From Flavobacterium sp. (lineage in GTDB: Bacteria; Bacteroidota; Bacteroidia; Flavobacteriales; Flavobacteriaceae), in contig CP051546.1 in NCBI GenBank assembly GCA_012837155.1, forward strand, positions 2,979,699-3,043,698: DNA of 64,000 bases, written 5' to 3'. Made by a program: the position numbers and the translations under genes. Shown here piece after piece: positions 1 through 9,398 of this stretch. The notes beneath the pieces were generated by a model. That model worked only from the letters and a program-made list of their open reading frames with translations, was not told where the DNA came from and made no database searches. The number at the start of each line of letters is the position of its first letter. The stretch's first letter is position 1.

Positions 1-306
1 TTTGTATATAAAATGAAACAACTCCTTTAAGTCTGTTTTAAATCCCATTTCCTCATACAGTCTTCGACTTCCTGCCTGAATATTGGTTTCGCCTTCCCGT
101 TGATGACTGCAACACGTATTCGTCCACAACAATGGCGAATGGTACTTTTGATACGCTCGCTGCTGGAGCATCATTTCATTCTTATTATTCAACACAAATA
201 CTGAAAAGGCACGGTGTAAAACCGCTTTCTCGTGTGCTTCGAGCTTAGGCATCAATCCTATTTGCTCATCCTTGGAATTAACCAATATTACGTTTTCTTC
301 TTTCAT
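1..306 (-). CDS. idi: Isopentenyl-diphosphate delta-isomerase type 1, N-terminal part (runs off left edge)
   Basis: My translation of the minus strand from an ATG at 306 gives 102 residues with no stop before the window edge. It contains a Nudix-type core with MLQQRAYQKYHSPLLWTNTC near residues 46-65 and CCSHQ just after. This matches the type 1 IPP isomerase signature in which the Cys of the TN-x-C-x-SH segment is catalytic. The enzyme interconverts IPP and DMAPP in the cytosol for isoprenoid synthesis. A further Nudix-like helix (SRRLYEEMGF) follows at about residue 80. The C-terminal third, with the second metal/catalytic region, lies outside the window. The gene diverges from msrBA across a 248-bp spacer. 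Confidence 0.9.
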   Translation of the reverse strand, partial: MKEENVILVNSKDEQIGLMPKLEAHEKAVLHRAFSVFVLNNKNEMMLQQRAYQKYHSPLLWTNTCCSHQREGETNIQAGSRRLYEEMGFKTDLKELFHFIYK

Positions 307-554
307 ATAGTTTAGCCTGTCAAAAATACAAAAAAAGAAATTGATTTTAGTACTACGGAAAGTTTGTGAAAAGTTTAACGCCTGTTTAATTCACTAAAAC
401 ACTAATTTTATTACCTGAAAACGAATGCTATATGATTGCTTTTTTAACTATTGAAATCGTTAAAGATTACTTAAAATTTACTAGTATGTAAACTACACGA
501 CATCCTCTAACGCAACCAAATTATACTTTTGGGGTATCTAAAAATTAAAAAAAC
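307..554. other. Divergent intergenic region idi / msrBA
   Basis: This 248-bp AT-rich spacer separates the divergent starts of idi and msrBA. I see no reading frame or strong hairpin in it. The only regulatory signal I can point to is the -7-type element at 524-531, listed separately. Confidence 0.5.
524..531 (+). promoter_or_regulatory. Putative Bacteroidota -7 element for msrBA
   Basis: TACTTTTG fits the Bacteroidota sigma-A -7 consensus TAnnTTTG and lies 24 bp before the ATG at 555. No clear TTG -33 element is visible, so this is a partial match only. Confidence 0.45.
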
Positions 555-1671
555 ATGAAATCAACAATCTCAATTCGAATCCTATCCTTCTTGATTCTGT
601 CATTTATGCTTCAAGCCTGTGGACAAACAAAAAAACAAAACGATAGTATAAAACCTTCAACCATGGAAAACGTAATTAACAAACCAGGAAATCCGTATTA
701 CTCCAATACCGACACAACCAAACTCAATCTTACCGATGCCGAATGGAAAAAAAGTGCTTCCAGAAGACGTATACGCTGTTTCAAGAAAAGCCGATACAGA
801 AAGGCCGTTTACTGGAAAATTTTGGAATTCTGATACAAAAGGAACTTATTATTGCGCCGCTTGTGGCAATAAACTATTTAAATCCGACCAAAAATTCGCC
901 AGCAGTTGCGGTTGGCCAAGCTTTTTTGAACAAGACAACAAAAATAGCGTGGTTTATAAAGAAGATAATTCTTATGGAATGAGACGAACCGAAGCCCTTT
1001 GCGGAAGATGCAACGGCCATTTAGGACACCTTTTCGATGATGGTCCGGCTCCAACAGGAAAAAGATATTGCATGAATTCCGTCGCCATGGATTTTGTCCC
1101 AGACCAAATTATTACAGCAAATCATGCAAAAAACAATTTAGAAACCATAACACTGGGAGGCGGTTGCTATTGGTGTGTAGAAGCTGTTTATGAGCAACTA
1201 AACGGAGTAAAATCGGTAGTTTCTGGATTTGCTGGAGGAAAAACAACTAATCCTACTTATGAAGAGGTTTGCTCAGGAACGACTGGTCACGCTGAAGTTG
1301 TTCAAATTACTTATGACAAATCTATTACTTCATTAGACGAGATTTTTAAAGTTTTCTTTACCGTTCACGACCCAACAACGCTAAACCGCCAAGGTGCCGA
1401 TGTAGGAACCCAATACCGTTCTGTGATATTTTATACATCCGAAGAACAAAAAAAAGAAGCTCATGCTATCATTAATGATTTGGAAAAAGAAAAAATATAT
1501 TCCAATCCAATTGTGACAACGGTAGAACCGTTTAACCAATTTTACAAAGCCGAGGACTACCACCAAAATTATTATCAAAACAATAAAAACCAACCGTATT
1601 GCCAAATGGTTATTCAACCCAAAATTGAAAAATTCGAAAAACTATTCAAAGATCGATTGAAAAAGAAATAA
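555..1671 (+). CDS. msrBA: MsrB-MsrA fusion methionine sulfoxide reductase, lipoprotein (one frameshift)
   Basis: The N-terminus is a lipoprotein signal: a hydrophobic stretch followed by the lipobox LQAC, with Cys at residue 22. The mature protein would therefore sit in the cell envelope. The MsrB domain follows, with two CxxC zinc pairs (CAAC, CGRC) and the catalytic Cys in RYCMNS. The MsrA domain comes next, with catalytic GGCYWC and the HDPTTLNRQG and GTQYRS motifs. Together they reduce both R and S methionine sulfoxide. The frame breaks near 745-751, where A7 in TGG-AAAAAAA-GTG should be A6 to keep WKKVLPEDVY. The +1 base splits an otherwise complete protein. Given many similar lesions nearby I take it as a sequencing error. 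A strong terminator follows at 1684. Confidence 0.9.
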
Positions 1672-1683
1672 TAGTATTGAACT

Positions 1684-1713
1684 AAAAGCCGAAAAAAAAT
1701 TTCGGCTTTTTTT
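1684..1713 (+). terminator. Rho-independent terminator of msrBA
   Basis: An 11-bp perfect stem (AAAAGCCGAAA / TTTCGGCTTTT) with a 5-nt A loop is followed by a T run, 13 bp after the msrBA stop. Confidence 0.88.
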
Positions 1714-1747
1714 ATGAATATGCATTACTATTTTCGCTCTCTAGCCT

Positions 1748-1880
1748 ATGTAAGTAATAGCTATGCAATAATGTCGCATTTTAAAATCTGGCAAAACGAC
1801 ACAAGTATTTGATTATAAATAGATTTTATCACTATTCATTCGTTTGACTTTACGACATTAAAACTTTCGACTTACTTAAT
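1748..1880 (+). repeat. Dispersed ~130-bp intergenic repeat, copy 1
   Basis: This copy shares long blocks with 21286-21413 (for example TAGATTTTATCACTATTCAT and ACTTTCGACTTACTTA). It is related to 63727-63855 and, in reverse complement, to 18757-18882. Short inverted arms (AATGTCG / CGACATT, TAAGTAA / TTACTTA) suggest it folds on itself. It contains no reading frame. Confidence 0.75.
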
Positions 1881-1897
1881 AGCTAAAGGAAAATTAT

Positions 1898-1905
1898 TAT
1901 ATTTG
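1898..1905 (+). promoter_or_regulatory. Putative -7 element upstream of glgA-type gene
   Basis: TATATTTG matches TAnnTTTG exactly, 63 bp before the ATG at 1968 and just after the repeat copy. No -33 TTG is evident. Confidence 0.45.
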
Positions 1906-1967
1906 GATTGTTGACACAAAATTTATCAACACCAAAAAAAGAATAAAAATTGATAAAAAATTACAAC

Positions 1968-3194
1968 ATGAAAATAGCTCTTTTTACCAATGAATTTCCA
2001 CCTAACATCTATGGTGGTGCTGGAGTACACATCGATTTTTTAAGTCAGGAATTGTCTAAATTAGGACAGATAGAAGTGCGCTGTTTTGGCGACCAATCTG
2101 TAAATTCAACAAATATGAATGTGCAAGGAATCACTTCTTCATTAACTAAAATGGTTGATGATAACAATCCGCACATTAAAATGTTTCATAATTTGAGTAA
2201 AAATGTCGAGTTGGCGCAAGCCACACCGCAAGCTGATATTGTACATTGCCACACTTGGTACACACATCTCGCAGGGATTTTTACCCGAGAACTATTACAA
2301 ATACCTCTTATTTTGACTACCCATAGTTTAGAAACACACCGCCCTTGGAAAGTGGAGCAACTGGGCAACGGTTATTTCCTTTCCCGATGGATCGAAAATA
2401 GCGCCTATAATACTGCCGACGGAATTATTGCTGTGAGCAAACAAATGAAAGACGATGTCATCGAAGCTTATGGTGTTGCTCCAGAAAAAGTGACGGTAAT
2501 ACATAACGGAATCGATCCTGAATTTTACAAACCTACATTCGATGAAAGCCTACTTTTAGAATATGGAATTGATCCTGAAGTCCCATTCGTGCTTTTTGTG
2601 GGAAGAATTACACGTCAAAAAGGAATTTCGCAACTAATTGCCGCTGCCAAATATTTTAACAAAAATTGCCAAGTTGTGCTTTGTGCTGGAGCACCAGACA
2701 CCAAGGAAATTGCCGAAGAAACCGAAGCTTTGATTGCTGATTTGTGCAAAGAAAGAGAAGGCATAATTTTGATTTCGGAAATGTTGCCACGCGAAAAAAT
2801 AAAAATTCTATACAGCCACGCGCGAGTATTTGCCTGCCCTTCTTTATACGAACCCTTTGGCATCATCAACCTCGAAGCAATGGCTTGCGAAACTCCAGTT
2901 GTAGGAAGCCACGTAGGCGGAATCCCAGAAATTATTACCGAAGGAAGCACCGGGCATTTAGTTCCGCTAGAAAGTATTTCTAGAACTGATTTTAATCCTG
3001 CAAATCCTGAAGCCTTCCAAAAAGATTTTGCCGCAAAAATCAACCTCCTTTTAAGCGATGAAAACTTGGCAATCCAAATGGGAAAAGCTGGACGAGAACG
3101 CGTTTTACAACTATTTAGTTGGGAATCTATCGCTAAAACTACTTTTAATTATTACCAAAAAGTAATTGATGGATTTGTAAAAGAGAAGGCTTAA
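1968..3194 (+). CDS. glgA: GT4 glycogen synthase / alpha-glucosyltransferase, actinobacterial GlgA/GlgM type
   Basis: This is a 408-residue GT-B enzyme. The N-terminus MKIALFTNEFPP-YGGAGVH is characteristic of the Corynebacterium-type GlgA/GlgM group (family GT4), not of the larger GT5 GlgA. Other support is HRPWKVEQLGNGYFLSRW, the domain-2 start FVGRITRQKGI, and the E-x7-E segment EPFGIINLEA. Members use ADP- or UDP-glucose to build alpha-1,4-glucan or maltose-1-phosphate in the cytosol. I chose the ATG at 1968. A TTG six codons upstream keeps the frame but adds residues not seen in the family. No glgB or glgC is nearby, so its partners must be elsewhere. Confidence 0.85.
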   Translation: MKIALFTNEFPPNIYGGAGVHIDFLSQELSKLGQIEVRCFGDQSVNSTNMNVQGITSSLTKMVDDNNPHIKMFHNLSKNVELAQATPQADIVHCHTWYTHLAGIFTRELLQIPLILTTHSLETHRPWKVEQLGNGYFLSRWIENSAYNTADGIIAVSKQMKDDVIEAYGVAPEKVTVIHNGIDPEFYKPTFDESLLLEYGIDPEVPFVLFVGRITRQKGISQLIAAAKYFNKNCQVVLCAGAPDTKEIAEETEALIADLCKEREGIILISEMLPREKIKILYSHARVFACPSLYEPFGIINLEAMACETPVVGSHVGGIPEIITEGSTGHLVPLESISRTDFNPANPEAFQKDFAAKINLLLSDENLAIQMGKAGRERVLQLFSWESIAKTTFNYYQKVIDGFVKEKA

Positions 3195-3416
3195 TATAAA
3201 GACAAATCGCGATAAATTTGGTTAACCAAAATCCTGCCTGATTGCAAAACTTATTTTTTGTCGCGAAGTACACTCCAAAGCAAAAGCCAACTAACCAAGT
3301 AAATTGACTCAAATTAATGTGTGAAATTAAGTGCAATTCGCGACAAATTTTTCAGAACAAGAAAGAAAATGCACTAAAACTGAATTATTTTAAACTATAT
3401 TTCTAAGCCCTATAAA

Positions 3417-3984
3417 TTGACAACGAACAAAATTCTGAACATCAAAACAAGAACTGAATGGCGAAATTGGCTTCAACAGAATTTCAACATTGAGAAAGAA
3501 GTTTGGCTGGTTTATGCTAAAAAAGTCAACTGGCGAACAGCGCATTCTATACAATGATGCCGTTGAAGAAGCCCTGTGTTTTGGCTGGATAGACAGCACA
3601 AACAAAACCCTTGACAAAGACCACACAATGCAGCGATTTACTCCTCGACAAACTAAGAGCAGTTATTCACAACCCAATAAAGAACGGCTAAAATGGTTAG
3701 CCGAAAAGAATCTGATCCATCATTCTGTTCTTAAAACCATTCAAGAAATTATTTCAAAGGAGTATCTTTTTCCATTAGACATTTTAGATGCTATAAAAAA
3801 TGACGAAACCGCTTGGAAAAACTATACGGATTTTTCAGAATCCTACAAGCGAATACGAATTGCATACATTGAAGGTGCAAGAAAACGACCCGAAGAATTT
3901 GCCAAACGACTAACAAACTTTATCCAAAAAACACGGGACAACAAACTCATCTCCGGATTTGGCGGCATTGACAAATACTATTAG
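3417..3984 (+). CDS. YdeI/OmdA-family protein (one frameshift)
   Basis: From 3490 the frame reads STGEQRILYNDAVEEALCFGWIDS and continues to FIGGIDKYY-like C-terminal sequence typical of the YdeI (bacteriocin-protection, OmpD-associated) family. The missing N-terminus is present in another frame from a TTG at 3417: KTRTEWRNWLQQNFNIEKE then VWLVYAKK. The two join if the A6 run at 3519-3524 is read as A5, giving about 188 residues, the normal family length. The biochemical role is not established. The gene stands alone between glgA and a helicase remnant. The 222-bp gap before it holds no gene I recognise. Confidence 0.75.
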
Positions 3985-4076
3985 CACATACAATTACAGA
4001 CTGCAATAAACGATATGAAATTAGATTGAAGAAATGTTCGCCTTTAAGAAGTGCGGCTTGCAGCCGCAACGAAACT

Positions 4077-4400
4077 CTAGCTGTTATGTATAGTTTTTCC
4101 ATTTATATTAGTTGCAGCAATGCCAGTTGTTGCAGTCATAACAACATTTTTTTTATTTCCCCTTGCCCAACTAGCAAATTCTTCTAACAAATAGGATTTG
4201 CCACTGCCAGCGAAACCCGTTAATAAAACATACGAATCAAGGGTTGAAATAAGATACTGTTATTCTTCTGGTTAGACCTGACAGGTTTTAAAAACCTGTT
4301 AGATCTCCGTTGAAAACCAAAAAGTTATAGATTCAACCCTTGATTCACATAAAACATTATGTCCTTGTTTTAAAATTTCAAAAGCGTCTTTTTGTTTCAT
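4077..4400 (-). pseudogene. Pif1-type helicase remnant, 5' end only, interrupted by a MITE
   Basis: Reading the minus strand from the ATG at 4400 gives MKQKDAFEILKQGHNV, then noise to an early stop. The frame resumes beyond 4231 as LLTGFAGSGKSYLLEEF (Walker A), then VVMTATTGIAATNINGKTIH (helicase motif Ia-like), and stops at 4077. Removing the 117-bp element at 4232-4348 and one 9-bp duplicate restores GHNVLLTGFAGSGKS. This is the N-terminus of a Pif1/AAA-family DNA helicase. All motifs after Ia are missing, so the gene is also truncated. A short perfect hairpin (GCGGCT-TGC-AGCCGC, 4053-4067) lies at the truncation edge. Confidence 0.78.
4232..4348. mobile_element. 117-bp MITE with terminal inverted repeats and 9-bp target duplication
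   Basis: The ends are inverted copies of GAATCAAGGGTTGAA (15 of 15 bp, with two variable outer bases). They are flanked by direct repeats ATAAAACAT at 4223-4231 and 4349-4357. The interior has a palindrome built on ACCTGACAGG and its near complement CCTGTTAGAT around 4274-4307. It encodes nothing, so a full-length element elsewhere must have supplied the transposase. The target is the Walker A region of the helicase remnant. Confidence 0.85.
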
Positions 4401-4502
4401 AATAATTTACATTGTAGAGATGGTATCTACAAAAATTTGTTGGGAATTATTTACTAAAGTACAATTTTGATAGACAATAAAAACTGTATGTCTAAGAACT
4501 TT

Positions 4503-4778
4503 TTAGTAATCTTGTCTTCCAATTATCGTAATAATTTCTACCTCTTCTTCATTGAAATTATAATAAATTGTATCCACCCCACAAACACAAAATCGCTCTG
4601 CATTTTTATAATTTGACACTACTGGAAACATAAATGGATTGGAAGCTATTTTATCAAAACACTCATACATCATATCATAATATTTGGTGGCTTGTTGCAA
4701 ACCAAATCTACCCAAACCGTACTCAAAAATGCGTATTACATCTTCTTCTGCCTCAAATGACAACTTATAATGATACAT
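4503..4778 (-). CDS. parE: ParE/RelE-family toxin
   Basis: This 91-residue protein (MYHYKLSFEAEEDVIRIFEYG) has the compact beta-alpha fold pattern of ParE/RelE plasmid-stabilisation toxins, including the FDKIASNPFMFP and C-terminal IITIIGRQDY segments. ParE members usually poison DNA gyrase, and RelE members cleave mRNA on the ribosome. The sequence does not decide between them, but pairing with a ParD-type antitoxin favours ParE. The start overlaps the antitoxin end by 14 bp, which suggests translational coupling. Confidence 0.88.
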   Translation of the reverse strand: MYHYKLSFEAEEDVIRIFEYGLGRFGLQQATKYYDMMYECFDKIASNPFMFPVVSNYKNAERFCVCGVDTIYYNFNEEEVEIITIIGRQDY

Positions 4779-5010
4779 TTAATCGCTTTTTAATCTCTGC
4801 TAAAAGCTCTTCTTTTGTTTTGGCACTAAATCCGCTTTTAATCCCTCTATCAATTTTCATTTGGACATAGTGGTGGTATTCTTCACGCTCACGAGCTTGC
4901 TTGATTAAATAATTAACAGCTTCACTCTTGCTCGTAAATTCTTCCTTGTTTATTTGTTGTTTCAACCATTCATCATTCTGATTGGCTAATGATATACTTT
5001 GTCGTGTCAT
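4765..5010 (-). CDS. parD: ParD-type antitoxin (ribbon-helix-helix)
   Basis: This 81-residue protein has an N-terminal RHH segment (MTRQSISLANQNDEWLKQQI, then SEAVNYLIKQAR) and a charged C-terminal tail (TKEELLAEIKKRLNVSL) of the kind that wraps the toxin. It is first in the two-gene operon with the toxin. RHH antitoxins normally repress their own promoter, and a perfect palindrome lies 15 bp upstream of the start. Confidence 0.88.
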   Translation of the reverse strand: MTRQSISLANQNDEWLKQQINKEEFTSKSEAVNYLIKQAREREEYHHYVQMKIDRGIKSGFSAKTKEELLAEIKKRLNVSL

Positions 5011-5024
5011 AACATTAAATTTAA

Positions 5025-5044
5025 TTGGTGTAAATTTACACCAA
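5025..5044. promoter_or_regulatory. Palindromic operator upstream of parDE
   Basis: TTGGTGTAAATTTACACCAA is a perfect 20-bp palindrome ending 15 bp before the parD start. Its size, symmetry and place suit autorepression by a ParD dimer-of-dimers. Binding is inferred. Confidence 0.7.
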
Positions 5045-5113
5045 ATTATTAAAATTGAATTATTTTTTAATAAAAATAATTTTATTCTTGTATGGAGATG
5101 TCGCGACCTGTTC

Positions 5114-6674
5114 CTACGGTTTCAATAATTCCCCAATCTTCAGCGCACATTTTTCGCCATCAATTGCTGCCGAAATAATCCCTCCTGCATAACCAGCTCC
5201 TTCGCCACAAGGATACAAACCTTTAATTTGAACATGTTCTAAGGTTTCAGCATCTCTGGGAATACGCACGGGCGACGAAGTACGACTTTCGGGTGCGTGC
5301 AATATGGCTTCATTTGTCAAATAGCCTCGCATCGATTTACCAAATTCTATAAATCCTTCTCTCAATATTTGAGTAAGAAATCCGGGAAAAACCTGCCCCA
5401 TTTCGACCGAAGTTGTCCCAGGAGCATAGGACGTTTTAGGAATATTTGAAGATATTTTATTTTGTGTAAAATCGACCATTCGTTGGGCGGGAACTCGTTG
5501 AGTTTGCCCAGCCAACTGCCAAGCTTTTTGTTCAATACTCTTTTGAAATTCCATTCCTGCCAATGCGCCAAATCGGGCAAAGAGCTTAAAATCTTCTAGC
5601 TTTAATTCGATTACAATCCCAGAATTGGCAGTAGCCTGATCTCGTTTTGAAGGCGACCAACCATTGGTTACCACTTCGCCTGAACTCGTAGCACAAGGCG
5701 CAATTACACCGCCGGGACACATACAAAAGGAATACATTCCCCTACCCCCTACCTGTTTTACAATCGAATACGGTGCTGGTGGCAAATGCGCTCCACGATA
5801 ATCGCAACTGTACTGAATACTATCGATTAAGGCTTGTGGATGCTCTGCTCGAACGCCCAATGCAAAGGGTTTGGCTTCGATGAAAATTTGTTTTCTGTCC
5901 AACAATTCAAAATATCTCGGGCCGAATGACCTGTGGCCAAAATTATTTTGTTAGCAAGAATAGTGTCTCCGTTTTTCGTAACAATTCCTTGCACTTCATT
6001 ATTTTTGATAAGAATATCGGTTAATCGGGTTTCAAAAAGTACTTTACCTCCCATTTCGATAATCTTCTCCCGAATATCCTGAATAATTTGCGGTAATTTA
6101 TTAGTGCCAATATGCGGATGGGCATCGACTAAAATATCTTGCGATGCCCCAAAAGCAACTAATAATTCGAGAATCCGATTTACATCGCCACGCTTTTTGG
6201 AACGAGTATATAATTTACCGTCTGAATACGTTCCTGCTCCGCCTTCTCCAAAACAATAATTAGAATCTTCATCAACAAGATGATCGCGATTGATTGTTTT
6301 TAAATCCCGACGACGACCACGAACGTCTTTACCACGCTCGATGACTATGGGTTTCAAACCAGTTCTATCAATTGCAATGCGGCAAATAATCCCGCAGGAC
6401 CAGCACCCACAACAATCACTTCTTGAGCATTGCCAACATTTTTATATTCTGGCAATTCTATTTTGGTCTCTTGAATGGGTTCTCCAACTAAGTAAATAGC
6501 GACTTTTAAATTGATTTTTACTGCTTTTTGGCGCGCATCAATCGAACGTTTTAGTATAAAAACATGCTGAATTTCTTTTGGAGAAATCCTTAATTGTCTA
6601 GATAAATAATCGTTGAGCAATTCCTTATTTACAGCTATTTCTGGAGAAACTTGAAGAAGAAGTTCTTGAGACAT
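5114..6674 (-). CDS. FAD-dependent dehydrogenase, COG2509 type (two frameshifts)
   Basis: Three overlapping frames make one protein of about 518 residues. The N-terminal part ends with the dinucleotide-binding motif VIVVGAGPAGLFAALQL. The middle has RDLKTINRDH, NYCFGEGGAGTYSDGKLYTR and ILATGHSARDI. The C-terminal part has FALGVRAEHPQALIDSIQY, the Cys-rich FCMCPGGVIAPCATSSGEVV and a final FAD motif GLYPCGEGAGYAGGI. This order is that of the uncharacterised FAD-dependent dehydrogenases (COG2509). Missing bases near 6351 (CTGGTT should be CTGGGTT) and 5915 (one T) explain the breaks. Its substrate is unknown. Confidence 0.85.
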
Positions 6675-6710
6675 GAAATTGTTTTTTTTTGCAAAAGTAA
6701 GGAATTACAG

Positions 6711-7763
6711 TTATTTTTTCTCTTCAAAAGTACGCAAAGCAAAAGAAGCCAACCAATGTTCACCCTCATAATTCCCATCAACTATTGAAGGTAAAGAAAA
6801 ATTAAAATGAGTATCAGCCAATAACTTTAAATGCGAGAACTCTTTTGGATATTGATTAATCAAATGATACATATTCCAAGCGCGACTAAAATTTAATCCA
6901 TCAAGATGCACTAAATGCCCGTCTGTTCTATCAGAAACTTTGGCAACTTCCCAAGAAAACTTTTTATTAGATAGTTGAGGAGCAAACTTTTTTAACCAAG
7001 CAAAAAACTCTTTCTTAAGTAAAACACGTTGCATTAAACCCATTTCTTCCAAACAAGGCGAAAGAAAATCAGTGCCACTCGGCTCCCAATTAAAAGGACA
7101 GTTTTGATCCTCTTGATACAACCGAATAGCATTTTCTTTTATTAGTTTTTCGAAACTTAAGTTCTTTGAAAAAATAGCGTAATCTAATGCAAATGATAAT
7201 CCGAAAGCAGTATTCGTGTGTGTTCCAGCCCGAATAGGATATAATAATTTTGGTAAAAAATCAGAATAGCTTTGAATAAATAAATTAGATAAAGGTTTTA
7301 GATTTTGTGCTAATTCTTGAGCAAAAGGCTCATTATAGTTTTCTAATTCCATTTGCAGTTTTAAAATCCATGCCCAACCATAAGTTCTTTCGAATGATTT
7401 TTCATGATTTTTTGTTAGATACTCAATTTCTTTTTGAATATTTTCTTTTGATAGGTTGATTTTGAGTTTGGCTATAATTTCTTCCTTCTTTTCTATATTT
7501 GGAAATCGCTTCAGCAAATAAACCAAACTCCAATGTCCATGAACAGAAGAATGCCAATCAAAACACCCGTAAAAAGCTGGATGCAGTTTTTTTGGCGATT
7601 GAATCTCTGAACTATCGATAAGCATTTGTCCTAATTTATTAGGATATTCTTGTTGCAAACATTTTATTGGAAGTGAAGCCAAATGATTTGCTTGTCCAAT
7701 GGTAAGTTCTTGTGAGAAACTAGTAATTGAAATAAGAAGAAAAAAGTATTTTAAATAATTCAT
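6711..7763 (-). CDS. DUF2891 family secreted protein
   Basis: This intact 350-residue protein has an N-terminal signal peptide (MNYLKYFFLLISITSFSQ), so it is probably periplasmic. DUF2891 hallmarks include FYGCFDWHSSVHGHW, RTYGWAWILKL, RAGTHTNTAFGLSFALDYA, EPSGTDFLSPCLEE and HLDGLNFSRAW. The many conserved His, Trp and Asp residues and the helical repeat pattern suggest an (alpha/alpha)-barrel-like fold, but no activity is known to me. It is divergent from a small conserved gene. Confidence 0.85.
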   Translation of the reverse strand: MNYLKYFFLLISITSFSQELTIGQANHLASLPIKCLQQEYPNKLGQMLIDSSEIQSPKKLHPAFYGCFDWHSSVHGHWSLVYLLKRFPNIEKKEEIIAKLKINLSKENIQKEIEYLTKNHEKSFERTYGWAWILKLQMELENYNEPFAQELAQNLKPLSNLFIQSYSDFLPKLLYPIRAGTHTNTAFGLSFALDYAIFSKNLSFEKLIKENAIRLYQEDQNCPFNWEPSGTDFLSPCLEEMGLMQRVLLKKEFFAWLKKFAPQLSNKKFSWEVAKVSDRTDGHLVHLDGLNFSRAWNMYHLINQYPKEFSHLKLLADTHFNFSLPSIVDGNYEGEHWLASFALRTFEEKK

Positions 7764-7779
7764 TGCAATAAAGTTTTTC

Positions 7780-7787
7780 CAAATTTA
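7780..7787 (-). promoter_or_regulatory. Putative -7 element for the DUF2891 gene
   Basis: On the minus strand this reads TAAATTTG, an exact TAnnTTTG match 17 bp before the start codon. Confidence 0.45.
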
Positions 7788-7796
7788 ACAAAAAGT

Positions 7797-7804
7797 TACC
7801 TTTG
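7797..7804 (+). promoter_or_regulatory. Putative -7 element for the small gene at 7823
   Basis: TACCTTTG matches TAnnTTTG, 19 bp before the ATG. It sits back to back with the DUF2891 promoter. Confidence 0.45.
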
Positions 7805-7822
7805 AAAAAATATTAATATACA

Positions 7823-8062
7823 ATGTCTAGACAAATAAAACTAATATGGGATTTTCGTGGTCAGGCTTCGGCAAAGACAGCCGAACATCACGAGATTCAT
7901 TTGAAAGAATATATTCTCGCTGAAAATTTATCCCCGAATATTACTGGCTTTGAGATTCTTACCGATATGCACACCATTGCCTATATGGTCGTTACCGATG
8001 AAACAATGATTCAAGTTCGTGATGCTTTAAAACCACATCGAGGCGAAGTTTTTAGCAACTAA
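7823..8062 (+). CDS. Small conserved-looking protein of unknown function
   Basis: This 79-residue cytosolic protein begins MSRQIKLIWDFRGQASAKTA. It has no signal peptide or membrane segment and appears as an alpha/beta mix with several His (EHHEIHL, DMHTIAYM, KPHRGE). It has its own promoter-like motif and codon use like its neighbours, so I regard it as real. I do not recognise a family and assign no function. Confidence 0.65.
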   Translation: MSRQIKLIWDFRGQASAKTAEHHEIHLKEYILAENLSPNITGFEILTDMHTIAYMVVTDETMIQVRDALKPHRGEVFSN

Positions 8063-8073
8063 AAGATGCTATT

Positions 8074-9267
8074 TTACAAATAACTCAACCACCATTTTTC
8101 TTTGTGATTTGTTTTATAAATATCATACCATTTGCAAAACGGAAACAAATTAAAATAATACCTCCCCAAATAATATAAACTCCAGATAATTATACCCTTC
8201 TCCAGGCATGATAAAATAAAACATATAACTTTGAATATTATCGATACTCTCCTTAACAGAATGGCCATTAAGATAAAATGATATTGTGGCTAAGAAATGT
8301 ATCAAATAAAGATGCACTATATAATAAAAGAAAGCGGTTCTGCCAAAAACAGAAATCATTTTGTGATTTTATTTTCTACTCTTTCGAGAAGCACTAAAGA
8401 CAACAAAGCAATTCCAATTGTGACACACATATACATCAATGATGGCGGGTATTTATGAATATTAATAAACGATAAAAAAGTATAAAAATTTGTTTTTTGA
8501 ACGCTCCAAGCTATTGGGTCTCCATAGACATTTACAAATCGAAGGACTACAAAAAGAAGCAACAAACCAGTTCCTATTCGTGTAATATTTTTGCTCTTTG
8601 CTCTTTGGTGTATTTTGAAGTAAAAAATATTCCTGCACAATACCCCATCATCATTAATCCGAACCATGGAATTATAGGATAAAATAAAACAACTGAATGA
8701 TTTCCCCATAATTTATAGACTGAAAAGTTTCCATGATGGAATAAATCCCATAAAAATGTGGGTTTAAAATCATCTGCTGCCTCAATAAAATCAAAAAAAT
8801 TATGTCCAAAAACAAACAACAATCCTAATACAAAAATAAATTTATAGGAAGTTCGTACTAACAATCCGAGTAAAAACATACTCACTCCAATTACCCATAT
8901 TACTTGTAAAAAAAGAAAATTATAATTTGGATCATAAGACCATGCAAAAGAAATAACAGAAACTTCAAGAAGCACAAGCCACAAACCGCGTTCATTAAAA
9001 GAAACTTAATTCCTTTTTTGTTTTTCGCAAACTCTGTAAGTAAATCGAAACTCCTGACAGGAATACAAATGTTGGTGCACAAAAATGAGTAATATATCGT
9101 GTAAAAAATAAAGTTGGCGTAGTAGTTTCTAAATTTAATGGATTGTCCGTCCACGCTGTGATGTGAAAAAAATCCCTAACGTGATCGAGTGCCATTAATA
9201 GCATTACAATTCCACGAAGTATGTCGATAGACAGGATTCTTTGTGTTTTATTTAGTGTCATAAACAA
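8074..9267 (-). CDS. DUF1624 / HGSNAT-like integral membrane acyltransferase (at least four frameshifts)
   Basis: Pieces in different frames join to a polytopic membrane protein of about 400 residues. The N-terminus is QRILSIDILRGIVMLLMALD then HVRDFF, the hallmark of the DUF1624/heparan-alpha-glucosaminide acetyltransferase-like family. Middle pieces hold HNFFDFIEA, FYPIIPWFGLMMMGYCAG and VYGDPIAW. The end reads RTAFFYYIVHLYLIHFL then FPFCKWYDIYKTNHKEKWWL. Such proteins are thought to move acyl groups across the inner membrane onto sugars. The junctions lie near 8985-8995, 8580-8600, 8357 (one A missing) and about 8160. They are probably sequencing errors, though true decay cannot be excluded here. 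Confidence 0.7.
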
Positions 9268-9398
9268 GGATTAAATTTTAACCTGTTGAGTGTAATCAAT
9301 AGAAATTTCAAATTATACGGGAATTTAAAATTTTAACACATAGAAAAAAGAACGAGATAGACTAATTCTTGGTTACACATAGCTATGTTTTGCTATAT

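Noticed and set aside
739..760. Programmed frameshifting in msrBA at A7
   Set aside because: The shift needed is +1 with no known stimulatory context, and similar one-base errors occur throughout the window.
1381..1617. 78-residue antisense hydrophobic frame in msrBA
   Set aside because: It is the complement of the MsrA domain; the hydrophobicity arises from Lys/Asn-rich codons on the other strand.
2615..3043. 142-residue antisense frame within glgA
   Set aside because: It is a shadow of a well-supported GT4 gene.
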